Source: an uncultured Campylobacter sp.
GTDB lineage: Bacteria; Campylobacterota; Campylobacteria; Campylobacterales; Campylobacteraceae
DNA: 45,666 nt
Direction of reading: 5' to 3'
NCBI RefSeq assembly: GCF_937921625.1
Contig: NZ_CAKZTI010000029.1
Span: forward strand, 1-45,666
How positions within the stretch are numbered: the first letter of the stretch is position 1; every line of letters starts with the position of its first letter. The notes under the pieces are model-generated. The model did no database searches. It was not told the DNA's origin and saw only the letters and a program-made list of their open reading frames with translations. Made by a program: the position numbers and the translations under genes. This document shows positions 7,920 through 14,153 of the stretch, piece by piece.

Positions 7920-7949
7920 TACCCCGCGGGTCTAAATTTTACGCTGAAA
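7920..7949 (-). repeat. 30-bp 3'-flank repeat, copy B
   Basis: Second copy of the element at 6746-6775, one mismatch (CGCGGG versus CGCGGC). It lies 11 bp beyond the stop of the 7961-8650 gene. Confidence 0.7.
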
Positions 7950-7960
7950 ACCGAAAAATT

Positions 7961-8650
7961 TCACGCCTTAATGTCGTAGCTGAAATTTTTCAAAAAATAT
8001 ATCCGTAAAGCTTCGCGCTCGGCGCGGCTAGGGCGGATGCAAAAAAATACCGCCGCGCCTGTATCGTCCCTCCCGCGCAGTAGCAGGCAGTCGCGCAGTC
8101 GTAGCCCCGCTCGTCCGTCTAGCCTTCGCGCGACGACGAGCTTTGAAGCGATCAAAATCGCAAAAATGCCCGCCGCTGCATAGATCGCAGCTTCGACAAA
8201 GCCGAATTTGATCGTCAAAAACACGCCCGCGACGTATACGAAAAGAAGCAAGAATTTTAAAATTTCTTGCAATTTCAAAAACCGTTCGTAGCTTAGAAAC
8301 GGCACGCGAAACGTCCGCACGAAGCCGAGCGACGGCTCTATCAGATCGACGCATCCAAGCATAAGATCGTATTTGTCTAGCCCTCTGCGAAAGGATATTT
8401 TAAGCTCGTCAAATTCCACGCGCGCCGCCTCTTTGCTGCCGCTTCGCAGATAAAGTAACGCCAAAAACAAAAAAACGATCGTCAGGCTGGGCTTGGCTCG
8501 CTGCGAGCGTAGCGGGCTGTCCGTGTAAAACAGCTCCCCCGATCCGCCGATGTCTAAAGAGATAAAAATGCAAAAAAACGCAAGGATCGAGGCGGAGAAA
8601 ATTCTATAAAATGTATCGTCGCAGATGAGGCTGAATTCGGGCTTTTGCAT
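7961..8650 (-). CDS. Membrane protein of unknown function, related to 6792-7577
   Basis: Protein of 229 aa with hydrophobic segments at about 14-34 (YRIFSASILAFFCIFISL), 55-67 (LTIVFLFLALLYL), 133-150 (ILKFLLLFVYVAGVFLTI) and 153-172 (AAIYAAAGIFAILIAS). The start codon overlaps the stop of the acetyltransferase gene by one base (TAATG), indicating coupled translation. It shares helix order and 3'-flanking sequence with the 6792-7577 gene but much higher G+C, so any duplication is old or one copy was replaced. Function unknown. Confidence 0.6.
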   Translation of the reverse strand: MQKPEFSLICDDTFYRIFSASILAFFCIFISLDIGGSGELFYTDSPLRSQRAKPSLTIVFLFLALLYLRSGSKEAARVEFDELKISFRRGLDKYDLMLGCVDLIEPSLGFVRTFRVPFLSYERFLKLQEILKFLLLFVYVAGVFLTIKFGFVEAAIYAAAGIFAILIASKLVVARRLDGRAGLRLRDCLLLRGRDDTGAAVFFCIRPSRAEREALRIYFLKNFSYDIKA

Positions 8651-9972
8651 TAGTTTTTGTATAGCGGCGCGTCGGTGATTTTAAATCTAAATTTATTGCC
8701 CGCGCCGATAAATTTCATGAAGCTCGCTACGTCAAATCCCTGCTGCGGCGCGCTTAGCGGCGGCTTAGCAAGGATCTCGAAGCTTAGGCCTGCGTAGTTG
8801 AAAAACTTGCCGCAGCGCCGAAAGCCGTGCCTGCCGTAGAATTCTATGCGGCGCAGGCGTTGCGCGAGGTTGGGCGCGTCCTCGTGCGGCGGCTCGACGT
8901 CAAGGACGATCTGCGCGCTCGGATTTTGCGTGACGATGAGCGCGAGTAGCCTTGAGCCGATCCCCAGCCCGCGAAATTTCGCATCGATGCCGAGGTAGGC
9001 TACGTAAAAAATCCCGCCATCTTCGCCGCTTGGAATTTCACTCTCATCACGACGCGAAATCCCGCTCTCATCGTAGCACAAAATCTTTCCCTTTGCGGCA
9101 TAGGATGAAATTTCTCTCTCCGTAGCGCTCGGTGAAATTTCGCCGTGCACGCTCACATTTGAAATTTTATCTGTCGCGACACCGCGGCATAGTATTTCTC
9201 CCGCACTCGCCTGCTTTAAATCGTCGTCCGCACGTTTTATATTTTCGCTCGCTAGCCATTGATCCGCGCCCGCGCCCAAAATCCCGTCACTAGCGCTTAA
9301 ATCTGAAATTTCATTGCTCGTAACGTAGTTTGAAATTTCGTCGCTCGCAGTACTGAAAGATCCCGCATCGCAAGCGAATTCCACGCCGCTATGAGCTTTG
9401 GATCTTAAAATTTTATCCGCATTTAGGCGAAGCAGCGGCTGTTTGTGGTGCGAAATCGCGCGCTTGTAAGTTTGCTCGGTTCTATAGACGAAAAATCCCA
9501 CCAGCTCCTCGCCGCTTAAATTTTGCGCCGCCGCGTTTGAATTTTTGCTTGCCTCCGCGCTGGGATTTTTACTTTCCAAGCTGGATTTTTCACACGTCGC
9601 ATTAGATCTTTTATCTGCCGCGCCGGGGTTTTCGGAACTCAAAGAGGTTAATTCTGCCGCGCCGCAGTCGCTCGCATCGGAATTTTTACCCGCAGCATCG
9701 CGATCTTGGCTAGCTTCGCAGCAGTCCTGCTTTGCCGCGCAAAAATCTTGTTTTGGCGCGTTTAAATTTTCGCTCGCCGCGCGATGTTTATCGGCTGCGC
9801 CGCCCAGGGCGCCAAAATCCTCGAAAATCGCCGCGATTTCAAGCTGTCCTTTGCGCGACATTTTTAAGAAATTTTTTATGCTGATACGCTCGATTTCGGG
9901 GAACGCCGCGACGTTGATCGCCTCTATGCGCGCGATCAGCGCCGAATCCTCGCCGATACGCTCAAGTCTCAT
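8650..9972 (-). CDS. GNAT-family N-acetyltransferase split by two large low-complexity inserts
   Basis: Protein of 440 aa, where GNAT enzymes are usually 150-190 aa. The conserved fold is in three pieces: residues 1-55 (beta1-alpha1-2), ~155-175 (LVGFFVYRTEQ), and ~318-440 with the acetyl-CoA motif LGIDAKFRGLGIGSRLL and the IEFYGRHGFRR helix-strand. Between them lie insert 1 (~56-154, Ala/Ser/Asn/Cys-rich) and insert 2 (~176-317). Insert 2 is a degenerate nine-residue repeat whose core is (D/N/G)-(E/K)-I-(S/L), seen at about 211, 220, 229, 258, 268, 277, 286, 295, 303 and 311. The ATG follows AGGAGGGCAAA. Substrate unknown. It lies 132 bp downstream of aroC and is coupled to the next membrane protein gene. 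Confidence 0.75.
   Translation of the reverse strand: MRLERIGEDSALIARIEAINVAAFPEIERISIKNFLKMSRKGQLEIAAIFEDFGALGGAADKHRAASENLNAPKQDFCAAKQDCCEASQDRDAAGKNSDASDCGAAELTSLSSENPGAADKRSNATCEKSSLESKNPSAEASKNSNAAAQNLSGEELVGFFVYRTEQTYKRAISHHKQPLLRLNADKILRSKAHSGVEFACDAGSFSTASDEISNYVTSNEISDLSASDGILGAGADQWLASENIKRADDDLKQASAGEILCRGVATDKISNVSVHGEISPSATEREISSYAAKGKILCYDESGISRRDESEIPSGEDGGIFYVAYLGIDAKFRGLGIGSRLLALIVTQNPSAQIVLDVEPPHEDAPNLAQRLRRIEFYGRHGFRRCGKFFNYAGLSFEILAKPPLSAPQQGFDVASFMKFIGAGNKFRFKITDAPLYKN
9036..9345 (-). repeat. Degenerate ~27-bp repeat within the acetyltransferase gene
   Basis: The word GAAATTTC (minus strand GATGAAATTTC or a variant) recurs roughly every 24-30 bp and encodes the repeating EIS/KIS/EIL core of insert 2. 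Flanking bases between cores are not conserved. Boundaries are approximate. Confidence 0.6.
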
Positions 9973-10104
9973 TTTGCCCTCCTTATCGCGATAGACCTAC
10001 CACGTAAATTTAAAATTTGCCCGCCTCGCTCGCGGGAATTTCATCGCTCGGCCCTTGAAATTTCATTAAATTTCGCAAAATTTCGCCGCACCGCTCGTCT
10101 AAAT

Positions 10105-11220
10105 TTAATCCTCGCCGTAAATTCGCTTTAAATTCCCCAGCGTCGCGCTCGCGTTTAGCAGTAGCGCATCGGTGATCGCCAGTCGCGCCATCGCGGTGGC
10201 TACGACGCTGCCGCGCACGGCGATACACGGATCATGCCGCCCGCGCAGCTCGCAGACCGCGTCCGCACCGTGCACGTCCACGCTGTGCTGCGCCATGAAA
10301 ATGCTCGGAGTGGGCTTAAAATGCGTCGCAATCTCGATCGGCGCGCCGCTACTTATGCCGCCTAGGATCCCGCCTGCGTTGTTGCTCGCAAAATTTGCGC
10401 CGATCTTGCCGCCGTTGGTGCGGATCGCATTCTTGTTAGCGCGCATAAAATCGTTATTTTCGCTGCCTTTTAGCGCGCTTGCCTTCACTCCGGCGCCGAT
10501 CTGCACGGCCTTTACGCCGTTTATGCCCATCAGCGCGCCCGCAAGCGCCGCATCTAGCTTGCCATACAGCGGCTCGCCGAGTCCCGCAGGCACGCCCGTG
10601 ACGCGCGTTAGCACACAGCCGCCGATACTATCGCCAGCATTTTTTACGCTTAGAATTAGCTCCTTCTGCGCGCTCTCCGCAGCGGGATCGAGCGCGAAAA
10701 TTTCGCTGTTTTGCGCAAAGTCGAAGTCTAAATTCGCGGCGTAAATTTCGCCCACGCCGTAAATTCCGCTTTCTACGGAAATTTTAAAGTGATTTAGCAG
10801 GATTTGCGCAAACGCCCCCGCAGCCACGCGCACGGCGGTTTCGCGCGCGCTTGCTCGCCCGCCGCCTCGGTAATCGCGCAGTCCGTATTTGGCAAAATAC
10901 GAAAAATCGGCGTGTGCGGGGCGGAAAATATCTTTGAGATCTTCGTAGTCCTTTGAGTGCTGGTTTGCGTTGCGGATGATAAATCCGATCGGCGTGCCGG
11001 TGCTGCGTCCGTCAAAAATCCCGCTTAAAATTTCGACCTCGTCGGCTTCTTTGCGCGGCGTAGCGTATTTGCCGCCCGGCTTGCGGCGGTCAAGCTCGCT
11101 TTGGATATTTGAAATCTCGATCTCCACGCCTGCCGGAAAGCCGTCCAAAACGCCGCCGATCGCCGCGCCGTGGCTCTCGCCGAAGGTGCTAAGGCGCAAT
11201 CTCTCGCCGAAGGTGTTCAT
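10105..11220 (-). CDS. aroC: Chorismate synthase
   Basis: Final enzyme of the shikimate pathway: converts 5-enolpyruvylshikimate 3-phosphate to chorismate using reduced FMN. The 371-aa product shows the family signatures GESHGAAIGGVLDGFPAG near residue 14, the RRKPGGKYATPR segment, RPAHADFSYFAKYG, GGGRASARETAVRVAAGA (~residue 121) and the C-terminal RGRHDPCIAVR. Length matches the family. Its ATG overlaps the rnc stop by four bases (11217-11220), so it is translationally coupled to rnc, the same order as in C. jejuni. Confidence 0.97.
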   Translation of the reverse strand: MNTFGERLRLSTFGESHGAAIGGVLDGFPAGVEIEISNIQSELDRRKPGGKYATPRKEADEVEILSGIFDGRSTGTPIGFIIRNANQHSKDYEDLKDIFRPAHADFSYFAKYGLRDYRGGGRASARETAVRVAAGAFAQILLNHFKISVESGIYGVGEIYAANLDFDFAQNSEIFALDPAAESAQKELILSVKNAGDSIGGCVLTRVTGVPAGLGEPLYGKLDAALAGALMGINGVKAVQIGAGVKASALKGSENNDFMRANKNAIRTNGGKIGANFASNNAGGILGGISSGAPIEIATHFKPTPSIFMAQHSVDVHGADAVCELRGRHDPCIAVRGSVVATAMARLAITDALLLNASATLGNLKRIYGED

Positions 11221-12146
11221 AGCGCGTCTCCTTGATCGCCGCTGCTTTGTTTATCCGTATCACGCCCGCTTCGCTCGGCGTTTTTGTTTCGCTCATTGCT
11301 TCTTTTAGCGCTTGGCGTGCCGCCTCGATTATTATGCTCGCTCTTTGTGCTGCTTCGCGCCCGTCCGCTGCCGCCTTGTGAGCCTTTTTTGCCGTCCTGT
11401 GCGCGGCTTGCGCCGTTTTGTGCGTCGCTAGCGCATGCTGCTTGCTCGCCACTTGTTGCGCTAGTGCCGTGCGAGGCACCATTTTGTAAAAGCTCTATCG
11501 CGATTTGCGCGCATTTTTGCTCGGCTTCTTTTTTGCTAGCTCCCACGGCGGATGAGAGCCGCTTGCCGCTTACGAGCGCCGCCATTTCGAAGCTTTTTTT
11601 GTGATCGGGGCCGCTCGAGCCTAAAAGGACGTATTCGGGCGTGACGCCGAATTTTGCCTGAGTGAGCTCTTGCAGCGCGGTTTTGTAGTCTTTAACGAGC
11701 TCGTTAAAGCTGATGCGCGGATAGAGGATTTCTAAGATTGCAGTCGCGATGCGGGCGGTATTTTGCAGCCCGCTCTCAAGATAGACGGCGCCCATTATCG
11801 CCTCAAAGGCGTCCGAAAGCAGCGATGGTTTCTCGCGCCCGCCGTTGCGCTCCTCGGACAGCGACATATTCAGGTTCTCGCCGATGCCCAAAAATTTTGC
11901 AAATTTAGAAAAGCTGCTTTCGTTCACGAGTGCGGCGCGCAGCTTGCTCAGATCGCCCTCGTCGCTGCTAAATTTTTTGAAAAGATACTCGCCCACGATC
12001 AGATCCATCACCGCATCGCCTAAAAATTCCAGCCTCTCGTTGTTATGCCCGTTTTTGGCGCTTTTGTGCGTAAGAGCGATTTTGAGGTGGGTTAAATTTT
12101 TAAATTTATAGCCCAGTTTTTCTTGTAGTTTTTCTAAATTTTGCAT
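11217..12146 (-). CDS. rnc: Ribonuclease III with an extra ~80-residue low-complexity tail
   Basis: Endonuclease that cleaves double-stranded RNA in rRNA maturation and mRNA turnover. Residues 1-150 hold the catalytic domain with the signature NERLEFLGDAVMDLIVGEYL and the second acidic site DAFEAIMGAVYLE; residues ~155-223 are the dsRNA-binding domain (KTALQELTQAKFG to KKEAEQKCAQIAIELL). The usual protein ends here at about 225 aa. This one continues to residue 309 with a polar tail rich in Ser, Gly, Asn, Arg and Lys (basic, then GDQGDAL). The tail may bind RNA nonspecifically or be neutral. The tail-coding end overlaps aroC by four bases. Confidence 0.95.
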   Translation of the reverse strand: MQNLEKLQEKLGYKFKNLTHLKIALTHKSAKNGHNNERLEFLGDAVMDLIVGEYLFKKFSSDEGDLSKLRAALVNESSFSKFAKFLGIGENLNMSLSEERNGGREKPSLLSDAFEAIMGAVYLESGLQNTARIATAILEILYPRISFNELVKDYKTALQELTQAKFGVTPEYVLLGSSGPDHKKSFEMAALVSGKRLSSAVGASKKEAEQKCAQIAIELLQNGASHGTSATSGEQAACASDAQNGASRAQDGKKGSQGGSGRARSSTKSEHNNRGGTPSAKRSNERNKNAERSGRDTDKQSSGDQGDAL

Positions 12147-12667
12147 CTTTGCCCTTTATTATAAAATTTTACGAAATCCGCGGCGGCTCGCATGCAAACG
12201 GCATCCAGTGCGAACAAAACCTACGCAAGCGAAACGAACGAGCACAAGCACAGCCCGCGCTAAATTCGTATTAACGCCGAATGAAACGCGCTATCGCCGA
12301 TCTGCGACGAATAAAATTAAACGTAGCCCGCCAATTCTAACGCAAACCGCGCCAAAGCTCGCCTGCCGCAAACGAAATCTACACTAAAAACAGACCCGCC
12401 GAGAATATAAGTCGCACTAAAGCCTGCTCGCTGCTAACGAAATCTCCGCCGAAGCTCGTCCGCTCATAGACCCAATCCACGCACAAATAAGTGCGAGCTT
12501 GCGCGAACGACGCAAATGAATAGAGCGCACCGAAGCTCGATTGAGTGAACGAATGCGCTAAAACCGGCTTCGGGCGATAAAATTTACGCCGAAGCGGCTC
12601 TGCGTGCAAAGCAAACGCGGGTAAATCTATGCTTAATCCGCGCAACCGCAAGCTTCGCCGCAGAATT
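12147..12667. other. Intergenic, 521 bp, degenerate repetitive sequence
   Basis: Lies between rnhA and rnc, which are close together in C. jejuni as I recall. No plausible gene: a 90-codon open frame (12379-12651, minus) lacks a ribosome binding site and a recognisable protein. The words AACGAAATCT and (C/G)CCGAAGCTCG recur at about 68-bp spacing (for example around 12370 and 12438), suggesting an old, decayed tandem repeat. Confidence 0.5.
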
Positions 12668-13090
12668 TTAGCCCTTTATCGCTTCCGCCGCCGCGCGAGC
12701 CATAGCGTCGCACTCCTCGTTTTGCGGATGACCCGCATGCCCCTTGACCCAAGAGGCCTTGATCTCGTGAGGCGCCGCCGCCGCAAGGTATCTGCGCCAC
12801 AGATCCGCGTTTTTTTTGCCCTTAAAATCGGTAATGACCCACTTTGCGAGCCAGGAATTTATCGCTTTAACGACATATTCGCTATCGGTAAAAAGCTCGA
12901 CGCGGCAGGGCTGCTTAAGCGCGCTCAGCCCCATTATAGCGGCTGTTAGCTCCATTTGATTATTTGTCGTCATCGCCTCTGCGCCGCTTGCCTTTTTTAC
13001 CGCGTCGCCGTATTGCAGTATGTAAGCCCAGCCGCCCGCTCCAGGGTTTCCGAGGCAGCTGCCGTCGCTAAAAAGTTTGACCGATTTCAC
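12668..13090 (-). CDS. rnhA: Ribonuclease HI
   Basis: Degrades RNA in RNA-DNA hybrids (R-loops, primers). The 140-aa product carries the four-carboxylate active site: Asp in LFSDGSCLGNPGAGGW, Glu in NQMELTAAIMGL, Asp in LFTDSEYVVKAI and the late Asp in NEECDAMARAAAE, preceded by the His-containing KGHAGH loop. Length is typical. Its start lies inside the 3' end of the TPR gene (23-bp overlap), so the two are co-transcribed and probably coupled. Confidence 0.95.
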   Translation of the reverse strand: MKSVKLFSDGSCLGNPGAGGWAYILQYGDAVKKASGAEAMTTNNQMELTAAIMGLSALKQPCRVELFTDSEYVVKAINSWLAKWVITDFKGKKNADLWRRYLAAAAPHEIKASWVKGHAGHPQNEECDAMARAAAEAIKG

Positions 13091-14093
13091 CGGTTTTCTC
13101 CGAAATTTGCGCTCTAATCTCCATGCTACCTAGCTCGTAGCAGACCGGGCAGCGGTGCGAAAAAAGCCCCACCGAGCTTTTGCACTTCGCGCAGGTGTAG
13201 CTAAAGCTAAGCCCAGCGTCCTCAAAGCCCGCGTCTTTCATAGCCATAAGCGCGTTGATCTCAAAAATTTTACTCGCGCTCTGCGGCTTTTGATCGCTTT
13301 TTCCAAGCGCGTAAAAAAGCGCGTTGTACTCCGCATCCTGCGTATTTACCGCTGCAGGGAAATCATAGATCAGATCGATCGCCTGCTCGATCGGCGGGAA
13401 GCGATCGAAACCCTCCATAGGCTCTTTGTTTTTGATAAAAAGCTCCATGCAGAACCGCCCTGCGCCTTTGAAATTTAGCTTTGAAATTTTAGCGATCTTT
13501 TTATTAAACGGCGTATTGGCGTCGTTTGCGATAATCTGGGCGCGCTCGAACTGGCTTTGAGCATATACTTCGGCGTCCTGTTCGCGTAGCGCGTCAAGCA
13601 CCTCAAGCGCCTTATTAAAGCGCTTCAGCCGCTCATAAATCACCGTAAGATGCGTAAGGGCCTCTTTGTTTCTCGGGCGCAGCTTCAGTGCCTGTAAAAA
13701 CACCTCCTCGGCGCGTCCCAAAAAGCCCGCTTTGAAATATACGATACCGAGATTGGTAAGGATAAACTCCCTCTGCACGCCGCCGCTAGCCTTGCCTAGC
13801 GCGATTAGATAAATTTCTATTGCGCGCTCGAAGTCGCCGCTTTTTACGAAAGAGCTAGCTAAAATTCCAAGCGTAGGGATATCTATTTGCGGGCTTGCCA
13901 AAAGCTGTCTGTGCTCGGTGCTAAGCGCGTCTAAGGTGTCGAATTTTTTGATGAAATTCTCTAGGCTCTGCCTCTCGTTTTTTTTAGAAAAAACTCCCCA
14001 AATGTAGCTTAGAATCGACACTAGCAAGATTATGCTTATCAGCATGATAAGCCCGAAAATCGGGTCGCGATCGTCTAAGAAAAAATTATCCAA
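13068..14093 (-). CDS. LapB (YciM)-like protein: membrane anchor, TPR repeats and C-terminal zinc ribbon
   Basis: About 341 aa. One N-terminal membrane helix (IFGLIMLISIILLVSILSYI) is followed by TPR-type helical repeats (LASSFVKSGDFERAIEIYL; LGIVYFKAGFLGRAEEVFL; LTVIYERLKRFNKALEVL) and ends in a rubredoxin-like zinc ribbon (YTCAKCKSSVGLFSHRCPVC). That order is the architecture of enterobacterial LapB, which controls LpxC degradation through FtsH; whether this protein does the same is inference. I place the start at a TTG at 14093 (MDNFFLDDRDP) with AGG upstream. A TTG at 14121-14123 opens a frame ten codons longer but falls on the likely -10 box. It matches the position of C. jejuni Cj1637c. 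Confidence 0.7.
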   Translation of the reverse strand: MDNFFLDDRDPIFGLIMLISIILLVSILSYIWGVFSKKNERQSLENFIKKFDTLDALSTEHRQLLASPQIDIPTLGILASSFVKSGDFERAIEIYLIALGKASGGVQREFILTNLGIVYFKAGFLGRAEEVFLQALKLRPRNKEALTHLTVIYERLKRFNKALEVLDALREQDAEVYAQSQFERAQIIANDANTPFNKKIAKISKLNFKGAGRFCMELFIKNKEPMEGFDRFPPIEQAIDLIYDFPAAVNTQDAEYNALFYALGKSDQKPQSASKIFEINALMAMKDAGFEDAGLSFSYTCAKCKSSVGLFSHRCPVCYELGSMEIRAQISEKTGEIGQTF

Positions 14094-14122
14094 ATCAAAC
14101 CTCGTCGCAAAAATAAAGGGCA

Positions 14123-14128
14123 ATTATA
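14123..14128 (-). promoter_or_regulatory. -10 box of the TPR-rnhA-rnc-aroC direction
   Basis: TATAAT on the minus strand, about 30 bp upstream of the TTG start at 14093. It forms a back-to-back pair with the dnaG -10 box 12 bp away. No clear -35, which is normal in Campylobacter. Confidence 0.55.
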
Positions 14129-14140
14129 GCAAAGTGCGGG

Positions 14141-14146
14141 TATAAT
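14141..14146 (+). promoter_or_regulatory. -10 box of dnaG
   Basis: TATAAT ending seven bases before the dnaG ATG at 14154. If used, transcription would begin at or within a base or two of the start codon, giving a leaderless or nearly leaderless mRNA; no Shine-Dalgarno is visible. Confidence 0.55.
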
Positions 14147-14153
14147 TTCGCTT

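Larger units (their letters stand above)
7578..7960. other. Intergenic, 383 bp, with a 29-bp tandem repeat
   Basis: Separates the two related membrane protein genes. Contains the direct repeat at 7755-7815 and the 3'-flank repeat at 7920-7949. An open frame of 62 codons on the plus strand (7659-7847) has no ribosome binding site and consists partly of the repeat, so I do not call it a gene. Confidence 0.6.

Noticed and set aside
10172..10744. Open frame of 190 codons on the plus strand
   Set aside because: Antisense to aroC; composition (Ala/Ser/Pro) and lack of a ribosome binding site mark it as a shadow of the real gene. The same applies to long antisense frames over tkt, rpsD, dnaG and rnc.
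12379..12651. Minus-strand frame of 90 codons between rnc and rnhA
   Set aside because: No ribosome binding site, no recognisable sequence, and it lies in degenerate repetitive DNA.
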